Below, piece by piece: positions 45,124 to 52,614 of a stretch of DNA of 64,000 bases. Both the position numbers and the translations under genes were made by a program. Under the pieces are notes generated by a model. It was not told the origin of the DNA. It ran no database searches and worked only from the letters and a program-made list of their open reading frames with translations. The DNA is from Cytobacillus luteolus (GTDB lineage: Bacteria > Bacillota > Bacilli > Bacillales > Bacillaceae_L), in contig NZ_JAGGKM010000005.1 of the NCBI RefSeq assembly GCF_017873715.1, forward strand, positions 1-64,000. The letters are read 5' to 3'. Positions within the stretch are counted from its first letter, which is position 1. Each line of letters begins with the position of its first letter.

Positions 45124-45825
45124 GTGAGTGTAATAATCATGGATCATCATAGAATAAAAGAGTTAGTTCAATATATGTTAATTGGGGACGAGTCCACTTC
45201 CTGGAAGCTGATTAGTGAGTGGATTAAGGGAAGAGACAGTGTCTTTCTTTTTGAAGATATATTAGCTGCAGCTATGCGTTATGTTGGGGACTTGTGGGAA
45301 ATCAATGAGATTACTGTAGCAGATGAACATGTCGCTTCGAATGTTTGTAATCTACTAATTTCTAGATATACATTGGATACGATACCAGCTAATGGTAGTA
45401 TAGAAAATGAGATACATTCTACTAGTACAACACCGAAGGCAATGCTCTTTTGCATCGAAGGAGAACAACATTCTCTAGGAATGAAGCTAGTATCATCTTT
45501 GTTCAAAGAACATGGGTGGGATACTCGTTATCTTGGAGCAAATCTACCAACTAATGATTCTATTATATATGCCAATAGATGGAGACCAGATGTGATTGGG
45601 ATATCTGTCTCCCTTATTTACAATCTTCCAGCGCTTACGGAATTTTTAAAAAGAATAGACCAATTGGAGTATGAACCAAAAATTATCGTAGGAGGGAGAA
45701 TCACATCCTTGTATCATTTAGAAAGCGATTGTCCTGAAAATGTCCTTGTACTAAAAGACTTATACAACCTTGAAGCATTGCTTTTAGATAACAAGCTGTG
45801 TAATCAACCACATGCAATTACTTAA
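45124..45825 (+). CDS. B12-binding sensor protein with CarH-type W-x9-EH motif
   Basis: 233 residues in two parts: a helical bundle (about 5-90) and a Rossmann-like cobalamin-binding domain (about 104-225). The helical part contains W58...E68-H69, the W-x9-EH motif that caps the upper axial ligand in adenosylcobalamin photoreceptors such as CarH. The second contains EQHSLG with His116 as probable lower ligand (variant of D-x-H-x-x-G) and a later VGGR. There is no MerR DNA-binding domain. It overlaps the downstream kinase-like gene by 14 bases. GTG 45124 or ATG 45139 may be the start. Light or cobalamin sensing is inferred. Confidence 0.85.
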   Translation: MSVIIMDHHRIKELVQYMLIGDESTSWKLISEWIKGRDSVFLFEDILAAAMRYVGDLWEINEITVADEHVASNVCNLLISRYTLDTIPANGSIENEIHSTSTTPKAMLFCIEGEQHSLGMKLVSSLFKEHGWDTRYLGANLPTNDSIIYANRWRPDVIGISVSLIYNLPALTEFLKRIDQLEYEPKIIVGGRITSLYHLESDCPENVLVLKDLYNLEALLLDNKLCNQPHAIT

Positions 45826-46918
45826 AAAATCGTTTGAGTTTATTCCGTTTCCGTTTTTTGTGATCGATGCTGATTTTAACATAACAGGAGGATCTGAAGA
45901 GGCATTAAGTCAGTTCCCAGCCGCAGCTAACTTTTTAGAATTGGTAGACTTTGGCAGTCGGAAAAAAGCAGAACGCTTTATGAAACCTGTATTTGCTAGC
46001 TCAAAAATGGAACTGAATTTAATGACTAAAAATCACTCTCTTCTTCTGTATGATGTATATACTCAGTGGGAAGGCGATGCTCGAATCTTTGTTTTTTGTA
46101 TTGAAAAACAAGAAAGCATCCAACAGATTCAAGCGATTATTTCAAAGCTTGAAAAACAACTAGAAACTGAGAATCTTACATTGTTAGAAAAACAAGAGCA
46201 AATGGAAAATACGTTGAAGAAAATGGAACAGGTCGTCATGCACCATGAGAACCTCAATAATTTCGGGAAAATGGCAGCTAGTATCGCGAATGAGTTAAAG
46301 AGACCACTAGTAAGTATTCGTGGATTCCTTCAATTGCTGAAGCCATATCTAATTGAGGTAGAAAAGGACCACTATGCAGATATTGCATTAGAAGAGGTTG
46401 ATCATGCAAATAACCTAATCTATCAATACCTGAGCACTACTAATCCTTCAGTACCTGAAGTGGAGCAAGTCAATATTCAAAAAATGATCATAGAAGTGAT
46501 CAACTCTACTCAAGGCTTAGCTTCAAATTTCCATTGTGAATTAAATTATATGAAGGAACAAATCCTCCCTGTAATAGACATCGATCCAAAGCAAATCAAG
46601 CAAGTCATGTATAACTTAATTACGAATGCTTTTGATGCCATTGAAGGTAGTGAAAATACAGGAAATGGTCAAATCACCATCCGAACCCTGCTTACAAAAA
46701 ATACCCTGCAAATATCTGTCCAAGATAATGGGAAAGGTATGGACATGGAAACAAAGAAAAGACTGTTCACTCCGTTTTTTACTACAAAAGAAAAAGGGAC
46801 AGGCATTGGGTTAGCTGTTTGTCTGAAAATTATTCAAAACCATGGTGGTATTATTGAAGTGCTAAGTAAACCTGGTGAAGGGTCTACTTTTATTATTGTA
46901 CTTCCGATAGAACTATAG
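45812..46918 (+). CDS. Histidine-kinase-like protein lacking the H-box histidine
   Basis: 368 residues, no membrane helix. N-terminal PAS-like segment (about 8-100; FFVIDADFNITGGSEEAL), coiled coil (about 104-148), a HisKA-like helix and a HATPase domain. The H-box reads AASIANELKRPLVSIRG: Asn160 (codon AAT, 46289-46291) replaces the phosphoacceptor His expected in S-I-A-H-E. The ATP site looks intact (N-box NLITNAFDAIEG, DNGKGM, TKEKGTGIGLAV). It may phosphorylate something else, act as a partner of another kinase, or be a B12-controlled ATP switch. Co-translated with the B12 sensor. Confidence 0.85.
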   Translation: MQLLKKSFEFIPFPFFVIDADFNITGGSEEALSQFPAAANFLELVDFGSRKKAERFMKPVFASSKMELNLMTKNHSLLLYDVYTQWEGDARIFVFCIEKQESIQQIQAIISKLEKQLETENLTLLEKQEQMENTLKKMEQVVMHHENLNNFGKMAASIANELKRPLVSIRGFLQLLKPYLIEVEKDHYADIALEEVDHANNLIYQYLSTTNPSVPEVEQVNIQKMIIEVINSTQGLASNFHCELNYMKEQILPVIDIDPKQIKQVMYNLITNAFDAIEGSENTGNGQITIRTLLTKNTLQISVQDNGKGMDMETKKRLFTPFFTTKEKGTGIGLAVCLKIIQNHGGIIEVLSKPGEGSTFIIVLPIEL

Positions 46919-46935
46919 ATTTGGAGATGAAGCAA

Positions 46936-47245
46936 GTGTATATTGTTCATTCAACCTTTGAAATTCCAGCAATGGATAAGGTGGAGGAAGTTATACAGAT
47001 CTATAAAAACCGTTCTCGCTCAGTGGACAAAGCAGAAGGGTTTTTTGCAATTTCAGCTATTGCAAAATCAAAAGAAACCAAACTATTTAACTGTACAATT
47101 AACCTTCGACACGAAGGAGAGTTATATGAAATGGGTAACAAGTGAAGAATTTAAGAAAATTCATGAGCTTGAAAAAAAATACCCGGACCAAGAACTTGCA
47201 CAAGTGATACCAAAAGTGGAACAATATAAGGTGGTGGCAACATGA
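46936..47245 (+). pseudogene. IsdG/HmoA-like haem monooxygenase, frame-shifted at a T6 run
   Basis: Two overlapping frames together make one ABM-fold protein of about 102 residues. The first frame (GTG 46936 behind GGAGATGAA; YIVHSTFEIPAMDKVEEVI...KAEGF) breaks at T6, 47041-47046. Removing one T joins it to the second frame (LQFQLLQNQKKPNYLTVQL, KWVTSEEFKKIHELEKKYP), which has the Trp and His typical of IsdG-like haem-degrading enzymes and overlaps the next gene by ATGA. It may be a mutation, a sequencing error or a frameshift-controlled gene; the intact second half favours a recent change. Confidence 0.7.
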
Positions 47246-47613
47246 GCACCTATAACATAGATTCAATTATTGATGAGGTTGTATCCGATATTTACGCTGC
47301 TTATCCCGAATTACTTACAAGATTCGGTGAACATGGTAAAAAGAAATGCCGTGAAGACAATCAGCATCATTTTAATACACTTGAAGTGGCCTATAAATTA
47401 AACAATGACCAAGCGTTCCTTGATTATACGGAGTGGTTAAACACACTATTAACCAGCCGTGGCATGAAATCAGAGCACATCATTGATAATTATATAAGAA
47501 TAAAACAAGCAATAGCTGGTAAAGGACTCGAAGGTAAAGAAGATTTTTACCATGAATGCTTATCAAAAGCCATACAAGTTTTAGAGAACAAAGCAGTGCC
47601 TGAGCCAGGTTGA
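47242..47613 (+). CDS. Small helical protein of the B12-sensor operon, unknown function
   Basis: 123 residues, predicted all-helical and soluble. Sequence features: FGEHGKKKCREDNQHHFNTL (about 28-47) and FLDYTEWLNTLLTSRGMKSE (about 59-78). The pattern of a helix with D-x-x-x-H-x-x-x-L followed by W-x-x-x-L-L-x-x-R-G resembles helical modules that precede B12-binding domains in some sensors; this is a resemblance from memory, not a firm assignment. ATG overlaps the upstream stop (ATGA), ribosome site AAGGTGG. Probably a partner of the sensor or kinase-like protein. Confidence 0.6.
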   Translation: MSTYNIDSIIDEVVSDIYAAYPELLTRFGEHGKKKCREDNQHHFNTLEVAYKLNNDQAFLDYTEWLNTLLTSRGMKSEHIIDNYIRIKQAIAGKGLEGKEDFYHECLSKAIQVLENKAVPEPG

Positions 47614-47674
47614 CTAGCTAATGCTATCATTACTTCTAGAGAGTAATAATAAAGACAAAGGGGTAAATCTAGAG

Positions 47675-47821
47675 TTGAAGATATCAGATTCGAAGTTAAT
47701 TGAAGCTTATTATAGTGCCATAGAATTGAAGTTGAGTCATGAGTTCATTTCTATGTTAGAAGAAGAATTACGTAAGAGGAACCTTACAGAACAACTAGAA
47801 TCTCGCGTAATGCAAAAATAG
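47675..47821 (+). CDS. Sda-like sporulation-kinase inhibitor
   Basis: 48 residues from TTG 47675 behind AAAGGGG. The core ISDSKLIEAYYSAIELKLSH followed by EFISMLEEELRKRNL aligns along its whole length with Sda of B. subtilis, a helical hairpin that binds the dimerisation domain of KinA/KinB and blocks autophosphorylation. An ATG at 47621 would add 18 residues not found in Sda. It is the last gene of the B12-sensor operon, followed by a terminator. Whether its target is a sporulation kinase or the kinase-like neighbour is unknown. Confidence 0.75.
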   Translation: MKISDSKLIEAYYSAIELKLSHEFISMLEEELRKRNLTEQLESRVMQK

Positions 47822-47899
47822 AGAATAATGTATAAGCCAAGCATTTTTTATCCCTTACAAACTAGGATCGCAGCTTATATAATTTAAAATAGATGATGG

Positions 47900-47929
47900 A
47901 TCCTGCTAAGAAAATGGCGGGATTTTTTT
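47900..47929 (+). terminator. Terminator of the B12-sensor operon
   Basis: ATCCTGC/GCGGGAT stem (one G-T pair) and T7. Confidence 0.85.
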
Positions 47930-47990
47930 ATTGAAATAATCCTGGTAGATGGGTATAGGAGTAAATTTGCAATAATATGATGGCGTAAGT

Positions 47991-48456
47991 GAGTTTATGA
48001 GCCCTCGAAAGAGCAAAATGATCAAGTAGAAGTCACATAAATGAGTTTATGAGCCCTCGAAAGAGCAAAAAGAACAAATAGAGGTCGCATAAATGAGTAT
48101 ATGAGCCCTCGAAAGAGCAAAAAGAACAAATGGAGGTCGGATAAATGAGTTTATGAGCCCTCGAAAGAGCAAAATGATCAAGTAGAGGTCGCATAAATGA
48201 GTTTATGAGCCCTCGAAAGAGCAAAATAATCAAGCAGAGGTCACATAAATGAGTTTATGAGCCCTCGAAAGAGCAAAATGATCAAGTAGAGGTCGCATAA
48301 ATGAGTTTATGAGCCCTCGAAAGAGCAAAAAGAACAAATAGAGGTCGCATAAATGAGTATATGAGCCCTCGAAAGAGCAAAATGAACAAGTACAGGTCAC
48401 ATAAATGAGTTTATGAGCCCTCGAAAGAGCAAAATCAACAGTATAGGTCACATAAA
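47991..48456. repeat. Nine-unit 52-bp tandem array
   Basis: Units start with GAGTTTATGAGCCCTCGAAA at 47991, 48043, 48095, 48147, 48199, 48251, 48303, 48355 and 48407: exactly 52 bp each time. The first 30 bases (through GAGCAAAA) are nearly invariant; the rest (…AACAAATAGAGGTCGCATAAAT-like) varies slightly. No gene is apparent; minus-strand frames through it exist only because 3 x 52 is a multiple of three. Confidence 0.95.
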
Positions 48457-48534
48457 GTTTCAATGGTACAGAGAATCATTTCATTTCCCTTAACACTCTT
48501 TATTTACCTAGCAAGTACGATAAACATTGAAAAA

Positions 48535-48562
48535 GCTTAGAGAACTAATCTCTAAGCCTTTT
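48535..48562. terminator. Terminator between array and first doxX gene
   Basis: GCTTAGAGA/TCTCTAAGC stem with TTTT. A close relative of this hairpin also lies beyond the second doxX gene (55690). Confidence 0.75.
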
Positions 48563-48585
48563 AATGTTTATATATGACTCTCAAA

Positions 48586-48622
48586 AAGTCCCTCCCCCAC
48601 CATCGGGTATGGTGGGAGGTTA
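48586..48622. terminator. Hairpin downstream of doxX copy 1
   Basis: CCTCCCCCACCAT and ATGGTGGGAGG form a strong stem with a short loop just beyond the minus-strand doxX stop; no long U-tract on either strand. Confidence 0.5.
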
Positions 48623-48643
48623 GAGGGCAATGGAGGAATCAAA

Positions 48644-49189
48644 CTAAGCAAGTTTTTCTTCTACAGTGCCTGTAGTAGTGCCTGTTTTATCATTTTTGTT
48701 GATTTTGAAGTTAGCTACTTTTCTTAAATATGGTAGTACGAAGTAGTCTGCACCGTAGCGGCCAGCGTTAGCACCTGCAGCTAGGACAATCACACCAAGT
48801 AAGATCATTTCAGGGTTTGTGCTCACTGTACCAGCGAACATGAACATGAAGTTCATCATTAGCCCGAAGAATGCAGCTGCAGTTGTTAAGCAACCTAGAA
48901 GTAATCCAAGACCTACTAGGAATTCTCCCCAAGGTATTAAGAAATTGATTAGTCCAACATTCGGAAGTGCAAAACCTTCTATGAACGCGTTATACATTGG
49001 GTAGATGGCTTCACCAGTTCCTTTATCTAGTACTGGATTTGCAACAGCATTTCCTAGATATCCACCTGCATCAAATCCACCAGTAATTTTTCCCCAACCT
49101 GCTGTCATCCAGCTCCAACCAAGAAATATACGAATAAGTGCTAAAGCTCCAGCTACGATACGGTTTTCTCTTAAGAAGTTGTTAATCAT
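48644..49189 (-). CDS. DoxX family membrane protein, copy 1
   Basis: 181 residues with four membrane helices and the DoxX pattern (RIFLGWSWMTAGWGKITGGF; INFLIPWGEFLVGLGLLLG; MNFMFMFAGTVSTNP). DoxX-type proteins are linked to redox metabolism and thiosulfate:quinone oxidoreductase in archaea; the Bacillus role is not settled. ATG behind AAGGAGAGGATCAAA on the minus strand. Two Rex-type operators overlap its promoter. It is nearly identical to the protein at 55745, differing at about a dozen residues by eye. Confidence 0.88.
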   Translation of the reverse strand: MINNFLRENRIVAGALALIRIFLGWSWMTAGWGKITGGFDAGGYLGNAVANPVLDKGTGEAIYPMYNAFIEGFALPNVGLINFLIPWGEFLVGLGLLLGCLTTAAAFFGLMMNFMFMFAGTVSTNPEMILLGVIVLAAGANAGRYGADYFVLPYLRKVANFKINKNDKTGTTTGTVEEKLA

Positions 49190-49235
49190 TTTGATCCTCT
49201 CCTTGAAGGATTTATTTGTTTTTCTTTACACTTAA

Positions 49236-49264
49236 ATCATAATCGATTGTGAAGGGTTTCACAA
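49236..49264 (-). promoter_or_regulatory. Promoter of doxX copy 1
   Basis: On the minus strand TTGTGA (49264-49259), 17-bp spacer, TATGAT (49241-49236). The -35 and spacer lie inside the first Rex-type operator, so bound Rex should block transcription. Confidence 0.6.
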
Positions 49265-49287
49265 TATACTTGTGAATTAGTTCACAA
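49247..49287. promoter_or_regulatory. Tandem Rex-type operators before doxX copy 1
   Basis: TTGTGAAGGGTTTCACAA (49247-49264) and TTGTGAATTAGTTCACAA (49270-49287) both have perfect TTGTGAA/TTCACAA arms, the binding pattern of the NADH-sensing repressor Rex. Centres are 23 bp apart. They lie between divergent doxX and cydAB; in B. subtilis cydAB is a Rex target. Confidence 0.75.
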
Positions 49288-49362
49288 TCTATTCATAAAG
49301 ATTTGAACAATTTGTTTCATTCAAAAAAAGAGCAAGGAAACAGGCACTGAGACTGGTGGACA

Positions 49363-49511
49363 TGGGGCCAGGAGAACCGTCCCCTTGGCACCACCTTGGC
49401 ACCTCCCTTTGGCACCTCCACAACGAAAAAATTTTTTACATATTAATGGTTTAATTGGAAATAATTATCAAGATGTTATCACGATAGGAACCAGGGGGAC
49501 TGTCCCCATGG
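49363..49511. repeat. GC-rich short repeats before cydA
   Basis: TTGGCACC occurs at 49385, 49396 and 49409 next to GGCCAGGAGAACCGTCCCC, and a palindrome GGGGACTGTCCCC lies near 49494-49507. The rest of this 345-bp gap holds the Rex sites and AT-rich sequence without a clear cydA promoter. Confidence 0.6.
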
Positions 49512-49535
49512 CTCTCACGAGAGGATGTATGTAAG

Positions 49536-50897
49536 ATGGATGACTTACTGTTAGCCCGTTCATTATTCGGGACAACGATGGCCTTTCATATCATTTTTGC
49601 AACGATAGGGGTCGGCCTGCCATTGATGATGTTAATTGCAGAGCTTCTTTATCAAAAAACAAAGGATCAAGAGTATGTGGTAATGGCCAAGCGTTGGACG
49701 AAAACCTTTGCGGTACTGTTGGGAGTTGGTATTCCGACAGGAACGATTGCCGGCGTGCAGTTATCTCTGCTTTGGCCCGGTTTTATGGAAGTGGTCGGTC
49801 GAGTAATGCCTCTGCCTTTCCAAATTGAAATGTATGCATTTTTTATTGAGGCACTCTTCATGTCAATCTATGTATACGCTGCCGAAAGAATTGCTCCGTG
49901 GATGCGGATTCTAAGCTTGACCCTAGTAGCTATTGGAGCACTAGCTTCAGCTGTATTAATTACAAATGTCCATGCCTTCCAAGGGACACCAAGAGGATTC
50001 CGTTATGAAAATGGTCAGTATGTTGATATTGATCCGTGGGCTGCTTTTTTTAACCCAAGCTTCTTCGTAACAGCCGGGCATGTTGCTTTATCAGCGTACG
50101 TGGTTGGGGCGTTTGTTGTGACATCAGTGGCTGCTTATAAAATGATGAAAAATGAAGCAGGATCGCGCGTCTATAACTTTCATAAAAAAGCACTAAAGAT
50201 AAGCCTAATTGTTGGTGGAATCTTCGCCTTTTTTACCGCGACAAATGGACATGAAGCCGCGCAATATTTACATGAATACCAACCTGAGAAGCTTGCTGCT
50301 GCGGAAGGGTTATTTGAGACACAATCACATGCACCACTTGCCATTGGTGGTTTTACGGATAGAGAAACACAGACCATAAAGTGGGGAATCGAAATTCCTT
50401 GGGCACTGAGTTATCTTGCTGGAGATAGCTTTGACACAGTTGTTGTAGGGTTAAATGATTTTCCAGAAGCAATGTGGCCTCCGCTATTTGTCCATACCTT
50501 ATTTAATGCAATGGTTGGGATTGGCACTCTGCTGATCTTAGTACCGCTTTTCGTGTTTGCTTGGCGAAAAATACTAAAGAAAGACTACTATCCGAAGTGG
50601 ATGCTTTGGGGACTAGTGACCATGGGTCCATTGGCAGTACTTGCGATTGAGTTTGGGTGGGTATTTGCGTGTACAGGACGTCAGCCGTGGGTCATTTACC
50701 GAGTCCTAACCACTGCTGCGGCATCAACGACCGCTACCAACTTAAACGTATTATTCATCTCATTTATCATTGTTTACATTATCTTAGGGATTGCTGTCGT
50801 CTCGGTATTGCTCTACTTCTTTAGAAGAAACACAGAATTAGACGATCTCGAACGAGCAGAAAAAAAGGGAGTCCCATTATTCAGTTCAAATTCATAG
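49536..50897 (+). CDS. cydA: Cytochrome bd-type quinol oxidase subunit I
   Basis: 453 residues, about nine membrane helices. His18 (FGTTMAFHIIFA) fits the conserved haem b595 ligand, and GRQPWVIYRVLTT is the conserved segment after the Q-loop. The short Q-loop and total length place it with the cyanide-insensitive/Bacillus short-loop type. Oxidises menaquinol and reduces oxygen to water at low oxygen. ATG behind AGAGGATGTATGTAAG. Operon with cydB. Confidence 0.93.
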   Translation: MDDLLLARSLFGTTMAFHIIFATIGVGLPLMMLIAELLYQKTKDQEYVVMAKRWTKTFAVLLGVGIPTGTIAGVQLSLLWPGFMEVVGRVMPLPFQIEMYAFFIEALFMSIYVYAAERIAPWMRILSLTLVAIGALASAVLITNVHAFQGTPRGFRYENGQYVDIDPWAAFFNPSFFVTAGHVALSAYVVGAFVVTSVAAYKMMKNEAGSRVYNFHKKALKISLIVGGIFAFFTATNGHEAAQYLHEYQPEKLAAAEGLFETQSHAPLAIGGFTDRETQTIKWGIEIPWALSYLAGDSFDTVVVGLNDFPEAMWPPLFVHTLFNAMVGIGTLLILVPLFVFAWRKILKKDYYPKWMLWGLVTMGPLAVLAIEFGWVFACTGRQPWVIYRVLTTAAASTTATNLNVLFISFIIVYIILGIAVVSVLLYFFRRNTELDDLERAEKKGVPLFSSNS

Positions 50898-50909
50898 GAG
50901 GTTATGCGT

Positions 50910-51944
50910 ATGGCTGATGCTCTTCTCGCAATTACCGTACTCTGGGGATTCGTCTTTATCTATGCAATTATGGCGACTATGGATTTTGGTGCCGGCTTTT
51001 GGGCAATGGTCTATATAAACCGTGAAAAAACAAAAGCCACGAATATTGCAAACCGCTATTTATCTCCTACGTGGGAAGTGACCAACACATTCATCGTTGC
51101 TTTAGTTATTGCTGTTTATAGCCTGTTCCCTAGGGCTGCATACAGCCTAGGTACAATTTTACTTATCCCTGGAAGCTTGATTTTACTTTTATTAGCATTG
51201 CGAAGTGCATTCTTAGTGTTTTCAAATATTGCGACTGACTATCGAAAGCCACTGACCTACATCTCGGGTATCACAGGTATCATTATCCCAGGGATATTAA
51301 TAAGTGTTCTGCCTGTTACGCAGGGGCAATATGTAGATGTTAAAGATATTACAGCTAATTTAGACCTTACTGCGTTACTAACAAGTCCCAATGTGTATGC
51401 ATTTATTGGCTTTGCTATAAGCAGTACACTCTTTCTTTCATCTTTATTATTAGCTGATTACTCAAAAGCTTCAAATGAAATGGAGGCATACCGTGTTTAC
51501 CTCAGAGACGGTAAGATAATGGGTCCTATTTCTCTAGTGATGGCCTTTCTAATCATGATCACATTACAGAATGAGGCAACCTGGTTATTCGATAAAATGA
51601 TGGAAGACCTTCCACTCCTGATCTTATCCGTTGCCTTCTTTTTAATTGTTGGAATTGGCCTTTACGCACCAAACCCGTTCCGAAAAGGTGTGAAAGGGAT
51701 GCCGAGGTTATCGGTGATTGCCGTTACAATTCAGTATTTAATCGCAAGTTATGTCTACGGAAAAGCACATTTGCCATACATTATATATCCTAATGTAACA
51801 ATCGAGTCAGCTTTTACGGACCCAAATTCATTTAGAGCGGTGTTTATCACCTACATCATTGGCTTTGCGATTTTATTTCCTGGCTTTATTTACTTTTGGA
51901 GCTTATTTATGAATGACAAACGCTATTTAAGGCAAAAGGGATAG
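50910..51944 (+). CDS. cydB: Cytochrome bd-type quinol oxidase subunit II
   Basis: 344 residues, eight to nine membrane helices, partner of CydA. Features MDFGAGFWAMV, PTWEVTNTFIVAL-like region and a helical C-terminal half fit the CydB fold. AGGAGG lies eight bases before ATG 50910; an ATG at 50904 is too close to it. No cydC/cydD assembly genes follow; the next genes are spore-coat type. Confidence 0.92.
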   Translation: MADALLAITVLWGFVFIYAIMATMDFGAGFWAMVYINREKTKATNIANRYLSPTWEVTNTFIVALVIAVYSLFPRAAYSLGTILLIPGSLILLLLALRSAFLVFSNIATDYRKPLTYISGITGIIIPGILISVLPVTQGQYVDVKDITANLDLTALLTSPNVYAFIGFAISSTLFLSSLLLADYSKASNEMEAYRVYLRDGKIMGPISLVMAFLIMITLQNEATWLFDKMMEDLPLLILSVAFFLIVGIGLYAPNPFRKGVKGMPRLSVIAVTIQYLIASYVYGKAHLPYIIYPNVTIESAFTDPNSFRAVFITYIIGFAILFPGFIYFWSLFMNDKRYLRQKG

Positions 51945-52042
51945 TCTAATTGTTCCAGTATTTAACGCTTTGTATCTGTGATGAAATGAACTTGCTATGG
52001 AAAAAATGTATAGAGTAATTTTATAAAAAAGGAGGCTAAAAC

Positions 52043-52261
52043 ATGCCACAGCCACTGACAACAAAAGAAGTAGAGTACATCGTTGATTCTATGTCGAATG
52101 AAGATTTGTTAATTAAACAAGCAGTTGTGTCTTTATCACATTCACAAACACCAGCGGTTCAGCAACTATTTCAACAATTATCACAACGTCATCAACAGCA
52201 TTATGATCAATTGTTATCAACATTACAGCAACATGAATCACTTGCACCAAAAATGCAATAA
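52043..52261 (+). CDS. CotF-type spore coat-like protein, short
   Basis: 72 residues, Gln/His-rich, helical (LFQQLSQRHQQHYDQLLSTL). It resembles one helical hairpin of the CotF family and directly precedes a fuller CotF-like gene. ATG behind AAAGGAGGCTAAAAC. Confidence 0.65.
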   Translation: MPQPLTTKEVEYIVDSMSNEDLLIKQAVVSLSHSQTPAVQQLFQQLSQRHQQHYDQLLSTLQQHESLAPKMQ

Positions 52262-52274
52262 GGAGGAAACGAAC

Positions 52275-52586
52275 ATGAATCAACAGCCTTTACTTCAAGA
52301 AAAAGACATTGTCTATTCATACTTAGCTGATTTAAAACGCTCTGCCAGAGAGTATACGACAGCTTGTACAGAATCAAATTGCCCTGAAGTACGACAAGTG
52401 TTTCAGCAACTTTTACAAGATACATTAAATCTACAAAACCAAACATATCAATTAATGTCACAGCAAGGCTGGTATAACACATCTTCATCTGCTGCGAATA
52501 GTGAAATTACTAAACAAATCCAAACATATCAGCAAACGCAAATGCAAACGAATCAAATGGTACAAAGCAATTTAGGAATGAGCTAA
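52275..52586 (+). CDS. CotF-like spore coat protein
   Basis: 103 residues; the order LLQEKDIVYSYLADLKRSAREY, EVRQVFQQLLQDTLNLQNQTYQLM and YQLMSQQGWYNTSSSAA matches the CotF/YgzC-type coat family. Gln-rich C-terminus. ATG behind AAGGAGGAAACGAAC, 13 bases after the previous gene, so both are probably co-transcribed. Confidence 0.8.
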   Translation: MNQQPLLQEKDIVYSYLADLKRSAREYTTACTESNCPEVRQVFQQLLQDTLNLQNQTYQLMSQQGWYNTSSSAANSEITKQIQTYQQTQMQTNQMVQSNLGMS

Positions 52587-52614
52587 TAAAACTTTTAGAA
52601 AAGAGGAAACGACA

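Noticed and set aside
46943-47245. Independent gene in the second frame of the haem monooxygenase region
   Set aside because: Its first 33 residues are not protein-like and the true N-terminus lies in the other frame; treated as one frame-shifted gene.
47991-48463. CRISPR array
   Set aside because: The 52-bp units repeat over their full length with no unique spacers, and no cas genes are nearby.
48033-48463. Minus-strand repetitive proteins within the 52-bp array
   Set aside because: Open frames arise because three units equal 156 bases; no ribosome site or recognisable protein.
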